DNA of 64,000 nucleotides from the NCBI GenBank assembly GCA_037954235.1, contig JBBMOA010000007.1, forward strand, positions 3,477,001 through 3,541,000, read 5' to 3'. This DNA comes from Aulostomus chinensis (taxonomy: Eukaryota; Chordata; Actinopteri; Syngnathiformes; Aulostomidae). Shown piece by piece: positions 33,455 to 45,959 of this stretch (the first letter of the stretch is position 1; each line of letters starts with the position of its first letter). Position numbers and translations under genes: made by a program. The notes beneath the pieces were generated by a model, which did no database searches, was not told where the DNA came from, and was given only the letters and a program-made list of their open reading frames with translations.

Positions 33455-36400
33455 ATGGCTTACAGAGACGAACTGGTCCATGGAAGCATTCTGCAGTCTG
33501 GAACCTCCACCTACGAGGTCCTGTGCTTTCTGGGACAGGGCGCCTTTGGCAAAGTCATCAAGTGTAGGAGGACTGACAAGAACGGCCATCAGAGAATAGT
33601 GGCCCTCAAAACCATGAACAGAGATGATGCCAGACGTGAGGTAGGACATTCAACGCTGCATCATCAGTGAAAATACTTGGCACAGTGGTCCAATAAAGGT
33701 TATGACCCAAAAACTCAACTTAATATCATCTTTTTCATACATCTGCAGATAAACATGCTGCAGAAGATAAAGAGGCTGGACCACAGCTCTCTCTTCATCC
33801 ACTGGGAGCAGGCCTTCTCCTTAAACGGAGACGCTTGTCTGGAGTTTGAGCTTTTACAGCAGACTCTGCACAGCGTCATGGAGGCAAGACGCTTCAAACC
33901 TCTGAGTCTGACATCTATCAGGCCCATCATCCATCAGGTATGTTCTACAACATTCCTTCCACAATTCAAAAGGGGTCATGATGGAATACTCTTGTCCTTG
34001 TGATCCATTCATGTTTTCTCCTTTAACACTCTTTCAGCTGGCAAGTGGATTATGCCATTTAAAGGAGGCCCAAATTCTGCATAGTGACCTCAAGCTTGAT
34101 AATGTCATGCTTGTGGACCATCAGAAACAGCCCTTCCGCATCAAAATCATTGATTTTGGCCTTGCCCTTGAAGCCTGTGAGGCAGAGCAGGGCACTACTC
34201 TTCAGTGCCTTGCAAACCGGTAAGGAAGTGCAGCAATAATTGATCTCTTTGTGACTGTATTGTTGGCCAACTATGTGAATCTACTTCATTGAAGGTAATG
34301 GAAGTACTTCTCACGGTTCATGTGATTTTTTTCTGTTGATTCTCTCTCAGTGCTCCAGAAATCATTTTAGGGCTGCCATACACGGAAGCTATTGACGTGT
34401 GGTCTGTGGGCAACATGGCCGTTTACATGTTCCTTGGAGAGTTTCTCTACCCTGGGAGCAACGAGTACAACCTGGTAAGTTCCTCTTAAAGTCCACTGTG
34501 TGTGTGCATGTATATATATTTATACTGGTGTAGTTGGAAGTTGTTTGGGGTACAAATACAGGAGTTCACAGTATCAAAATGAGTGCTTCTAAGTCCTCTG
34601 TGTTGACTGCTAGCATGAGTTGACTTTGTGCTCTACCTTCAGCTCAGGTTCATCACTGATACCCAGGGTCCAATTCCTCAATTCATGTTGGAGTCTGGAT
34701 GGAAGACTGCCAACTACTTCCATCAAGATGAAGACGGTCTGTGGGAACTCAAGGTTTGTACCTCCTCACTACTGCTCACATCCAACTGAACCACACCACA
34801 TTTTTGTTCTTTCTCTGAACTCAAAAGAGTTCATTAAAATGTGGTTCTCTTTCTTCAGACACCAGAGCTCTTTTGTTTGGAGACAGGAGCCATGTTCCTG
34901 GACACCAGGAAGATTGAGCTCAGCTGCTTCGATGACCTTCTCCATGTAAGTGTCAACTGTCAAAATGTGCAAATGAACATATTTTTGGAGTGTAGCTCAA
35001 GCACTCCAGTCAGAGTTGAAGATACCCCTGACCTTGATCCTTGTGTGTTCCAGTACGGTGCTTATTTGCAGGATCCTGCTGATCAAGCAGCCCAGAGGTC
35101 TGATCTACAAATGTTTGTCGATCTGATCAAGAAGATGCTTCAGCTGGATCCCTCAAAACGGATCACACCCCATGAGGTGCTGGAGCACGCGTTTATGTCC
35201 ATGGAGCACTTACAGGCTCATAGCACCACCAGCACCTAGTAAGTCAACACTCTGATTTCATTCTAAGTTTGTGCTCTCTTCTTCATCAGGAAACACTCTT
35301 TATGTTTTGTACTTGCACATCTGATGGAATGTGTTCTTGTCTTGCAGTGCCAAGACCTGCATCCAAATTGCAAAATTACCCTGGATTGCCCAGACAACCC
35401 AGCAGAGGCCTCCTCTTCCTTCCACCGGACAGAAGCGGAAGAGAGATGCAAGTGATGATGGTAAGGATGGGAATTCCAGCCCAGCACCAAATCCCAAGAG
35501 GCCGCGTGTTCTTGCAACAAGGAAGCGCAAAAGAGATGAGGCTGACCATGGAGGTGAAGATGGGAATCAAAGCCCAGCACCGAAAAGGATGAAGACCGAT
35601 GGGCCTTCACACAGGTAGGCTCCCCTTCTTGACCTGATCATAATTAGAGGTTTTAATTTATATGACTCACTTTCAACATCCTAAAAATTATTTTACAGAG
35701 CCGGTGATACGAGCCTGGCCCAGCCCCCCAACCAGGGCGTCACCTGTAAAAAGAAGACCGATGGAAATTGCAAGAAAAGCAAGAAAAGAACTGATAAACA
35801 GCCTGAGAAAAATCAGAAGAAGAAGAAGAAGAAGAAGACAACAAAGAAGGCTGCAGCTTGTCCAGCGATGGAGGGAGGAAGGACGGGTGAGTGGACGTGT
35901 AGAGAAGCTAAATATCAGATCAGAGTTCTCTGACGACCCACTGAGACTTTTTGTGTTTAACATGTGACTGTGATTGATGTTGACTTTCAGAGCCTCACCA
36001 GGAACCCAAGCAGGAGAACACCAGGACCGAAAACCTCCCATCATCCCCCTCTTCCCTCCCTACCCTCATCCATATTGCCCCCCCAAAACCTGCTCCCAAT
36101 CCCATCCATGTGTACTACCTGCCCCCCAGGATACCCCCCATCCAACCCCCCACTCATCCCGTCATGCCCCCTCTTGTTTATTACCCCTCCTTCATGCCCC
36201 CCAGTCAACATCCCACTGGTCTCATCATGCCCCCCCATGTTTACTACCCCTCTATCATTCCCCCCATTCAACGTCCAACTCGTCCCATCATGCCCCCCCA
36301 TGTTTACTACCCCTCTATCGTTCCCCCCATTCAACGTCCCACTTATCCCATCATGCCCCCTCCTTTTTACTACCCGTCTATCAATCCCACCATCCCTCCT

Positions 36401-36487
36401 CTCTCTCATGCCTTCATGCCTCCTCTTGTCAACAACCCCTCCAGCAATCCCACCCCCCTGTCCGGCCGTCATACCCCCTCCTGTTAA
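33455..36487 (+). CDS. HIPK-family protein kinase with basic and proline-rich tail (unit 1)
   Basis: Ten coding exons, all GT-AG and in phase: 33,455-33,640; 33,749-33,937; 34,038-34,219; 34,351-34,474; 34,643-34,753; 34,859-34,945; 35,054-35,238; 35,348-35,614; 35,699-35,886; 35,991-36,487. They give 671 residues. The kinase domain (about 20-345) has the Gly loop LGQGAFGKV (26-34), Lys52, Glu62, the catalytic loop HSDLKLDN (140-147), DFG (164-166) and APE (187-189). The IRPIIHQ, APEIILGLPYTEAIDVWS and YPGSNEY segments identify the HIPK group of CMGC Ser/Thr kinases. The HIPK activation-loop STY motif reads GTT here (177-179), so the autophosphorylated Tyr is absent. The tail has several nuclear-type basic clusters (KRKR, KPKRPR-like, KRMK, poly-Lys), then YYPSIIPPIQRPT-like repeats. 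HIPK N- and C-terminal regulatory regions are absent. Without the splice after exon 7 translation would stop at residue 354. Probably nuclear; substrates unknown. Confidence 0.85.
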
Positions 36488-37104
36488 CTCCCCCTCTAGC
36501 CATCCCTCCATCAGACCCCCCTCCGGCCGTCATGCCCCCTCCTGTTTCCAAACACTCCAGCAGTCCCACCAGTCAACCCCCGTCTGAAGTTGAAGACCAC
36601 CGCCTCTCACTCCAGCATCCCTTCATCACGATTCGATAACCTTTTGGATACGGAACTCTTCGGTGGACCACGACTCCCAAGGACGTACCCCTATAAGAGA
36701 CACAGATCAGGACACGGATGACATTTAACTCCTTCATTGAAAAAAGGGTTTGAGCAGCTACAGTTTAGCATCATTATGTCAATGCCTGAGAAAAACCAAG
36801 GACCCAAAAAGTTCCCAAACATGAACTTGGCTGCTCCCTGAAGGTCCTGACTCAATGTCAACTACCCAACGAAATGATGCCTGATCAAAATGATAAAATA
36901 ACATATGAACTGAAATTAAATGAAGACATTCATATGAACTTAACACTCAAGAAGGGAATTCACAACGATCATCTTCACCACTATGAGTCTTCAGCCTGGA
37001 GGTTTTTCAAACAGGAGCAGCCACCAACATCCTTCAAAATCAAGAAAAAGAAAGATTGATATCAAGAACATTGAGCTGCACTGAATGTCTAAAATGTGCT
37101 TGAA

Positions 37105-37259
37105 AATAAAATGTAATGGAGTTGATGTCGCTGTCTGATGTGTGTTCAGAATATCACCAAGACAATATTGGGTTTTATGGCCCTTCACAGCCTCAGTAGC
37201 CTGAAGGCAATGAATGCTATCGATGTAGATTCTCCATTGTATCAATGTTGAGGAATAAA
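37105..37259 (+). promoter_or_regulatory. Polyadenylation signals of kinase gene (unit 1)
   Basis: AATAAA at 37,105-37,110 and again at 37,254-37,259, giving a 3' UTR of about 0.6-0.8 kb. Unit 2 has both (59,040-59,045 and 59,189-59,194). Confidence 0.5.
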
Positions 37260-38723
37260 GTGCCTTTTCAGAGGTGAAACCATTTGTTTATCAGTCATTT
37301 TTGTTGTAATATGACATGAAGAGAAGTGTTATAAATCTATCTCTAAATGAAGCTGACGCCCTCACCTTCATGATCAAATAAATGTCCCTGCTAAAAGCAG
37401 GAAATCTTTGCCCAATGCTACCATGCTAACATTGCTACATACTACACCGCTACACATCAAGCAACATTTTGCTGCTCGTACGTTAGCATGCCAAATTGGT
37501 AGCAACATGCTACTATTTTAATGTTGATACATAATGTATGTTGATACATACGGGGTCTTTCTGGGTGAGTCTCCACGTTCTCCATGTTCCTGCGTGGGTT
37601 CTCTCTGGTACTCCAGCTTCCTCCACAGTCCAAAGACATCAAGAGGGGACCAGGTTAATCCAGACTCTAAATTGACCGTAGGCGTGGCTGGGAGAGCCAA
37701 TGCTTGTCTGTCTATATGTGTTGGCCCTGTCATGGACTGGTGAACCCTCTCACCCAAAAGCTGCTGGGATAGGCTCCACCCCCCTTGTGACCCTTAACAG
37801 GAATAAGTGGAAGACAATGGATGGATGGATGGAATAACAAATGGAAAGGCAGCTGTTGTTGTTAGCATGTGAGTATTTCGCATACAAGAGGATCATAATA
37901 CACTAAAATGTATGTCTTTCTCCAGGTGGCTACCTGTTGCTGTTAACATTTAGTATGCTAATGTGCTAGCAGCATATATTTCAGGATAAACATTTGAATG
38001 AATGATAGCAATTCACAAACTTATTGGTAAAAGTATGCTCTGTATTTTTAAAGCATGCTAACATTGCTACATGACAGCAATCTGCAAGCGAGCTGGTCCT
38101 GCTAAAATGTTTGGAACTTCTGATGTGGAAACTGTTGAGCCTTGATGTTGACGCTGCTGCCCCCTCTAGTGGCTGTAGAGAGAGAGCTCTGGTCACCCAG
38201 CAGCCTCTGGTTGTGAGCCCTGGACCTCGAGATGAGAAATACTTGTGATTACAAATATTTAATGATTGATGACTATCAAATAAAATTCTTAATTTGGGCT
38301 TTTCTCATTCTAACTAGAATTCCCAAAGGGAGAGACGAGATTGAAGCAGCACAAGGTTACAGATCATAAAGATGTGATTTTAAAAGGTGAACAGGGGACA
38401 AAGCAGATTGAGTTGAGTGTTTTGTTTGATAAAAAAGTACACATTTAAATCTTTATTTGTAACTCATTTAAAGCTGTCGTCCGTCACTGCTGTCACCTTC
38501 TTGTGTGGTCTTGAGGAAACACAAAAGCACTGTGGATAAACACCGTCAGCTCCTCTGCATGATGTCAGCCCTGGTGATCTCACACCGACCCCATCACCAA
38601 ACAACACCGGCTTAAAAAGGCCCACCTGAGCTGGGACTCCACTGGGTTGCAGCCCTCTGTCTTTGTGTTAATAAATGAAATGACTGGTACAGAAAAGTCC
38701 TGCTGCAGAAATGAGAGAAAGCC

Positions 38724-38758
<35 letters not shown>

Positions 38759-39461
38759 TTATTCAGGCTGAGATCAGCAGCAGCCCTGTGTTACCAGTAC
38801 CTGCCACTAGATGGTGGAAACAGGCTTCTGTAAGATCGACGTTGAACAAACTTGTGACGTCTGCTGTGCCTCCACACAGGTACAGTTAATTCAGAACTGT
38901 TCAGAAGCTGCCTTTCTCTGTTTTTAGTCATTAAAATAACCAAACTCTTTCATACCTTCATCCAAACTACAATAGAAATCAGAAAAGACAATAAATTGCA
39001 TTAAACTGCAGGTCTTAATCCATAAAGATATCACTTTGTCAGACTCTTGTTGCCGTCAGGCCAGCAGTGACTGCGTGATGACCATGTAGGCTCGTAGTGT
39101 AGCATGGAGCGATGGCTCTCACTCTACCTCATATGTTACTGGAGCAGAGTGCCACCACACACACACACACACAGTGTTGATGAATTACTGTGAATTGGCT
39201 GGAGTGAGGACAGCCCTCAGAGAAGAATGAACTTCATATTTCTGATGCAAATGTGTTTTAAAAGTGTGGTTGAATGTTTCAAATGCTGTGACACAAACAC
39301 CAGTGGTAAACTGTTGATGAGTTCAGTGTTCCAAATTATTTTGTTGTTGTTGTTGTTGCAAGTGGAACTTACCACAACAGTGGTGATAGATGTTCTGGCT
39401 CTGCAGAGCCAGCTGAGGGAGGCTCAACATGGTCGGGAGAGGTCCCTGTCAGCTCCCTGAC
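37260..39461. other. Kinase downstream region (unit 1), no gene
   Basis: Holds GCTAAC/TGCTAG-rich repeat-like DNA (37.4-38.1 kb), the truncated SINE, CA microsatellites at 38,727-38,756 and 39,155-39,172, and an LTR-like patch near 38,610 (ttaaaaagg followed by aataaa). No exon is supported. Confidence 0.4.
37556..37832 (+). mobile_element. 5'-truncated V-type SINE (unit 1)
   Basis: Begins in the core (gagtctccacgttctcc) without the tRNA head and ends in atggatggatgg. The shared copy in unit 2 is at 59,488-59,776. Confidence 0.8.
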
Positions 39462-39871
39462 GTCACGGGCGCTGAGGGCTGAGGGAGGCTCGAGGCGGGG
39501 GACTGGAGGCTAACCCTAACCCTTGAGACAGGGGCTGGAGGCTTGAGACAGAACCCTGGAAGCTCATGACTGGAAGTGGGACACTGGAGGCTCGCGAGTG
39601 GAGACAACAAGACGTGTGACGAGACACAAACAACGTGAACTAAAGACAACGAACACTCTTGACAACTGACACGAAACTGATGACAAACTAAGACTCATGA
39701 CAATGACCTGACGCGGACAAAGGGAAACACAGAGGTAAAATCCACAAGGGAACTAAGCGCAGGTGGTGTCATCACCCAGGTGAGACACATGAGGCAATCA
39801 CAGGGAGGAGCACAGGCAGCAGGACACTGACTTCACAACACAACAGGAAACACAGGACAGGGATCGTGACA
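39462..39871. repeat. Repeat R, copy 3, at unit 1/unit 2 border
   Basis: Same ends as copy 2 but with only about one minisatellite unit and two TAACCC units. It is preceded by the 3' flank of kinase unit 1. Confidence 0.8.
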
Positions 39872-40021
39872 TCATCACCTCTCTCAAACAAATTCAACAA
39901 AAAATGAACATTATAAAGTGTGTAAATATTAATGGACAAGGCCCTTATGTAGAAACATATACAGTAGCATATATGTATATATTAGGGGTGTTACAAAATT
40001 TCACGTCATAACATTTTATGA

Positions 40022-40383
40022 CGCTGCACGGTGGTGCAGTTGTTAGCACTGTGGCCTCACAGCAAGAGAGTCCCGGCTCGTGCGCCAGATCTTTCTGTGT
40101 GGAGTCTCCATGTTCTCCCTGTGCCTGCGTGGGTTCTCTCTGGTACTCCAGCTTCCTCCCACCATCCAAAGACATCAATTGGGGACGAGGCTGATTGATT
40201 CTCTAAATTGACCGTAGGTATGAATGTGAGTGTGAATGGTTGTTCGTCTCTGTATGTTGGCCCTGCGATGGACTGGCGACCTGTCCAGGGTGAACCCCGC
40301 CTCTCGCCCGTAGGTGCTGGGATAGGCTTCAGCCCCCCCGCGACCCTTACTAGTAAGGAATAAGCGGAAGACAACGATGGATG
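40022..40383 (+). mobile_element. V-type SINE in hAT piece, unit 2
   Basis: Same insertion as in unit 1: (A/G)ACATTTTATGA on both sides. The B-box region is shortened (agtcccggctcgtgc). Confidence 0.9.
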
Positions 40384-42175
40384 GACATTTTATGAAATAA
40401 AAAATGACAAAATTATTTCAAAGATGCAAGAAATGTAAAAAAAAACAGTGTTGCGCACCACTAACTGATGATTTCTGGCCCTCTCACCTACCGTACGCAC
40501 AAATTAGAAGATTTTTTTGATTTTTTAAAAACACTTTATTTACATTTCACAAAATTCATTTCACATTAACTGCACGGAGTGCCTGAGAAATTACTCAGAT
40601 TTTACTTGAGAAAAAATATACATTTTACCTATAAAAATAAAATATATATTTTACCTGAGAATAAATAAGTAAAATAAATAAAATATGCATAAAAAAATCA
40701 AAGAGACACTCATTCTCGTAAAAAATGTGCAAATTGCAGTTTGTCTTTAAAAACAGTGCAAAGATACTTTGGTGACACAAGTTTTTAAAAGTGTCTCGAT
40801 CATTGATTATCTTATAAAACCCACATTTTAGCCTCAGTCTGCCTCTCATCTTGCAGCACCACACTGAGGCTGCTTCCTGACCTGCTTTATCCTCCACCCT
40901 GTTTTTTCTGGACACATAAATTGCCAGCTTCGCTTCGCCAGAAATAAAATTTAGGAGCTGCCATTTTTCCTGACTGGTTTTCTGGTACCCTGCACCGTAA
41001 ATGAACTTTGTAACACAAAGGTTTTCGTTAAATAAATTAAAAACATTTGTAAAAAGAGTGAAGGGCACTGTGAGTCTCTGACACTCACTAAAAACATGAA
41101 AAACTGTCTCGCGGAGGTGACAGAATGGGCACTGGTTTGACACAGCAGGATTAAGAACAGAAATGAAAGCGTTTGAGGCGATGGCACCATGTAAAATTCT
41201 CCACTGGAGGTCGGCTGTTCTTTTCTTGAGGGGAGGTTTGTATAAAATTCTCCACTGTGGACTCAGTCCATCTCCTCCCAGCCTGTCGGTCCATGCAGTG
41301 GCCGCTCTGCTACACAGTCCTTTCCTGTTCAACACGTTCACGCAGTTTTTGTAGAGGGTTTTTCTGTCGGCTGTGTGCAGGCTGAGCACCCTGGAGTTTT
41401 TTAGGAGAGGTCCATCCAGCTCTCCAAAATTAGGACTCATATATACCTCTGGGAAAGGACGATCTCGATCAGGTTCGGTGCCTCGGCTGTGGTCCACGAG
41501 GAGGCTTCTCTCCCTCCCAGAGAGCCTCTGCTTCCAAAAGCCCAGGACCTTCTGAGCTACTCGGGTGGACTGAATACCCAGCAGAGAGGCCACAGCCTGG
41601 GAATCCACCAGCGCCGGCCCCGCAGTGTACACTAGTTGTCCGAGGACCAGGGTCTTGGTTCGGCACAGCGCTGCCATCAGCCTGGATCTGGGCCAGTAAA
41701 CCTGATGGAGGATCCATACAGGCGAGGCGGTGTCACAGCGCTGAAGCTACCAGGTTGTTCAGCCACAGGAACTCTACCTCTAAGACATTTGAGGAAGTAG
41801 CCACTTCCATTTGTTAATTTTTCCTTTGACGCACTCCCACTTTTTGGTCATTGCCTCGTTCCCCAGGAAGACACCAAGGTACTTTAGACCGTCTTTTCTC
41901 CAAGACAAATTCTGAAGCAGAACTTGGAGAGCGTCATGCCATTCACCAACTGCAAGGGCGTCACTTTTCCTCCAGTTCACCCTCGCCGCAGACAGAACAT
42001 TAAAAGAACTGGTTAGATCCACATCCTTTTGCTAACAATGTCATCCACATAGGCAGATAAACAGTGCTGTTATTAAAACCAGGTAAAATCAGGCCAACAA
42101 CGCATGTGCGAATTTTACAAAGGAGGGGTTCTAGGGAGAGTGCATAGAGCATCCCAGACAGCACAGCCCTGCCGG

Positions 42176-42837
42176 TGAAACGGGTGTGGTTTAGACTCAA
42201 ATGCAGTACACCAGAGAACAGGAAGAGTTGGTAATGACCTTTATTTTCTCCACAGCAAACAAGGTACGGAGCAGTACAAGTAACCTCAGGATAAAGTTCG
42301 CTCTTCAGGCTCTAAGCCCTCACACAGTGTCTGGGGCTCACACGAGGGGAAGGGATGAAGCCGAATCCGGCTGTGGGACAGAGGGGAAGCTCCAGAGCCC
42401 CCGGCTCCAAACAGTTCAGTTCCCTTAGCAGGCAGGAGGACAGCCAAGGCCAGGCAGATGAGTAATTACCAGCAGAGCAGTCAGACACCAGAAACACCAA
42501 GGCTGAGCATGAGGTCGGGGATGGAAGGCAGGTGAGTTTACCAAGAGGCAGACGAGGAGAGCAGGTCGGAAACAGGCTGGGTCGGTACCAGGTGATCAGC
42601 CAGAAGAATACTGGAAAGTCTCACATACTGCGGAAGAACAATCTGGCAATGAGTGAAAGTGCAGGAGAGGCTTATATGCAGGGCTGATTAGGATGAGCTG
42701 CAGCTGTGTAGGCAGGTGAGCAGAGTTGGGCTGATGAGGTGGGAGTGGCTGGCAGGTAGAGTGGAGCAGAGGGAGGTAGAGTGGAAAGACACTGCAGCTG
42801 AGTGACAGGAGGGGGATGGGAGAAAGGGACTGTGACA
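42176..42837 (-). mobile_element. Solo LTR in LINE ORF2 (unit 2)
   Basis: Paralogue of 19,476-20,118; same GCCGG duplication. 662 bp because of an extra tgtctggggctcacac-type stretch near 42,328. Confidence 0.8.
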
Positions 42838-43217
42838 GCCGGATGCCCCTTTGCACCCTGAAAGGAGCGCACAGACTGCCGTTGAACTTCAGTATACTCT
42901 CAATGCCATTGTACAACACCTGGATCTTGGCAATGAAGCCAGGGCTGAACTCAAACTTCTCCATGGTTTTCCAGAGGAAGTTGTGTTCAAAAGCCTTTTC
43001 TTGGTCTAGCAAAATGAGACCAATATTTCTGCCCAATGAGCTGGAGACCTCCAAAACATCTCGTATTAGGTCGACGTTGTCTACCATAGACCTGCCAGGC
43101 ACACAGTAGGTCTGGTCCCGGTGGATGACCTGCTCCATAGCTTCTCTCAGCCTGTTAGCCAAAGCCTTGGACAGAACCTTGTGGTCCGTGCACAGGGCGG
43201 CAGTTCTTAATGTCCTG

Positions 43218-43659
43218 TGTCACGTCCCCATGGTCACAGGCATGGGGGCGTGGCATCAATTGTGTGACTTCCTTCCCTTCTCAGGTTGGAGCTTTACGGG
43301 GCGGAGCTGCTGACTAATTGGGAGCACCTGGGCCCGGCGTCTCCCAGCTATAAAGCAGGCGGCCAACCTGGCCGGCTGGCTCTCGCTCACTCCTCCTGGC
43401 CCACATTGGAGCGATGGTTGCGTTTCTTGAGTTACGTCTTTAGTTCTCTGCATCCATCACACCGCACACATTACACCCCCTGTACACTCATGCACACACT
43501 CGCACTCACCACTGACACTACTGATAACCACGCTCCATTGTACGTTATGGTTTGCCTTGTTTTGATTTTGCATGGTTAAGAATAAATTATTAGTTGTGTT
43601 TCATGTTGACTCCGCGTCTCCCTCCTTTGATGTCACGATCTCCGAGCCGGGTCGTGACA
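43218..43659 (+). mobile_element. Second solo LTR in LINE ORF2 (unit 2)
   Basis: Exact-length paralogue (442 bp) with CCTG on both sides; the TATA here reads ctataaagc. Confidence 0.8.
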
Positions 43660-44463
43660 CCTGCAAATTTCCTTTTTTTGGCAGGAAGGTTACAACCACC
43701 CTGCGGCAGGACAATGGCAAAGAACCTGAAGCCGGACATTCATTAAAAACCTCTAAAATATCAGGCGCTAAAATGTTCCAAAAGGCTTTGTAAAACTCGA
43801 CAGTCAGGCCATCGAAGACGGGAGCCTTCCGTCCCTGCATGCTCTGCAGAGCGGCGTGCAGCTCCTCCATTTGTAATGGCCGATTCAGCTGCGAATTCGT
43901 CTCCGTAGAGACCTGAGGTAGTTCACCACAGAACCCCTCCAACAGTCCATCGTTCTCCTCGTACTCACTGGTGTAGAGGGACGAATAGAAGTCCACAGCT
44001 TGCCTTCTTATCTGGTCAGGCTCGGTTAGTTCCTTCCCCGTGTCAGAGAGCAGAGAGTGGACTACTTTTTTTTCTGCCCATGCTTCTTCTCCAGGCTGAA
44101 GAAGAAGCTAGAGGGAGCATCCATCTCGGTGAGGTTCTGGACCCGGGACTGGACCAGTGCACCCTGCACCTTGGTATCTAGCAGGTTGGCTAAAGCCATT
44201 TTTTTGGACTTGAGGATTTCAATATATCCCCGTCCTCCTGTGGAACCGCTGATTGTTTCTAGTTCCACAATCTCAGTCTCCAGGTCTTTCATAGACCTTC
44301 AGGTACTTTGTGTGACATTGACAGTATCCTGCTGACACAAGAGTTTCATCTCAGTTTTGCCGCGGTCCCACCACTGCCTGTGGAGCGACCCCAGCCAGTC
44401 AATGGTAAAGGCGTACTGATGTTTCTCAGAAGTCTTCATTTTCATTCGGCCATTATCCTTCCA

Positions 44464-45042
44464 TGAAACACCGTAAGAGCTAGATAAGACAGTTAAATAA
44501 ATACAATTAAATCTTAAAAACATAAACTTCATGACAAAACCATACTTAAGTGCATTAATGAATAACTAATTGACATCGACAACAATACATGAAGAAATAA
44601 GACAGCTCTTGTAACTCCATCAGCTTAACGTCAAAGACTATGAACACCGCTATACATTTAAACACTTCAAACACAGCAAATAAACCAAATTACACATCAG
44701 AGCAAGTTAAAATAAAACAAAACAAATATTTATCACACAATACCTTGTTCCCAATTCTGGCTAGGCGCTTAAAATTCTGAAGAGTGTCCTTTCATGGAGA
44801 GCGCAATCCGTTTTTAACCGTTCCGCCCGTTACAAAGCTGCGTCAGTTTCATTTAGTTATGCGATCGTTACTTCCGCCAGAAGAGCACAAAAAAATAAAA
44901 GCATGAATTATATACGTTTATAAAAAGGGGGGGGGAAACAAATAAATGCATACAGAAGCCGTTACCATATTGAAAGAAAATTTTTTTAAAGTTACTTACT
45001 GCCTGAGACATGTAAAATCACTCTTCCTGTGTCTAAAAGAAG
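44464..45042. mobile_element. Unclassified 579-bp insertion in LINE ORF2 (unit 2)
   Basis: Paralogue of 21,744-22,321 with TCCA at 44,460-44,463 and 45,043-45,046. Confidence 0.6.
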
Positions 45043-45959
45043 TCCAAAATAACTTAACACCTCTCTAAAACCGTTATCAAATGTTAAAACCGAATTAAAA
45101 TGCCAGTAAGCACTCTTGGGTAAAATATTTTTAAAAGCAACATGACATAAAACCAAAGAATGATTGGTAAAACCAGCTGGCATGATTCTACACTCCTTAA
45201 AAACATTAAAATGATGCTTCAAACAATAAAACGGTCAAGTCTGGCTCAAGAGATCCTATCCTCTCTCAGTTGGGACCACGTGGACTGTCATCAATCTGTG
45301 TGCATCCTTGTCCACACATCCAGGAGGCCGTGAGAGTAGACCAGCTGCTTCAGAGTGTGTTGGGAGGCCGGATGAGGCTCAGTTAAAATCCCCACCCAAG
45401 ATTAAAAAATCCTCTGAGCCACAGCGATTCAATCGAGCATGAATTTTCTCTAGAAAGCTCTTCCTCTCTGTACCGTTGGTTGGAGCATAAATATTGATAA
45501 AAACCAGATTACGATGCTCAAACTGTGCTTTGGCTAAAAAACACCTCCCCTTTACTACGTGCTCCACCTCCAGGGATGATGGAGTAAAGGTTCTGGAGAA
45601 CAGGAAGCCCACTCCACCACTGAGACTGGTGTTATGGCTCAAAACCACCTGCCCTTCCCACTCCTTGTTCCAGTCCGCCTCATCGCTCTCATCACTGTGA
45701 GTTTCTTGTAAAAATAACACATCAATATGTTTGATCCGTGCTGTGTCAAACACCAAAGCCCGTTTGTCTGGCGCCATTTACATTTAACGTCCCCACTCTA
45801 AAAGTAGTCGTTGTTTAGGGGACGTTAAAAACAAAAAAACAATGGGCCATAAAAAAATAAAACCATAATTCAAATTAGAGCCAACATCCTCATCACAATT
45901 AAAAACTAAGTTGCTTTCTCACTTTATTCATCTGTTTTTTCAATCTAAATATTTCTTGA

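Larger units (their letters stand above)
16841..39548. repeat. Segmental duplication unit 1 (about 22.7 kb)
   Basis: Starts at cagaaccctg inside repeat R and runs to the equivalent point at 39,548. Homology to unit 2 is nearly continuous, broken only by indels: about 475 bp missing in LINE ORF1 at 24,214; about 200 bp missing near 26,540; about 1.6 kb present at 28,492-30,113; 36 bp more in the acidic repeat exon. The two kinase genes sit 21,927 bp apart. Confidence 0.95.
40625..45777 (-). pseudogene. LINE ORF2 (endonuclease/reverse transcriptase), unit 2
   Basis: Same domain order as unit 1: APE 45,777-45,379, interrupted linker, RT pieces 43,996-43,660 and 43,162-42,838, YVDD box 42,040-42,051, C-terminal zinc region 41,677-40,625. 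In the APE part, unit 2 reads TNGTERKSF where unit 1 reads TKTTTERKSF. Confidence 0.8.

Noticed and set aside
35974..36639. Longer alternative plus-strand frames in the last kinase exon
   Set aside because: Phase from exons 8 and 9 selects the frame ending at 36,487. The others reflect low stop density in C-rich repeats.
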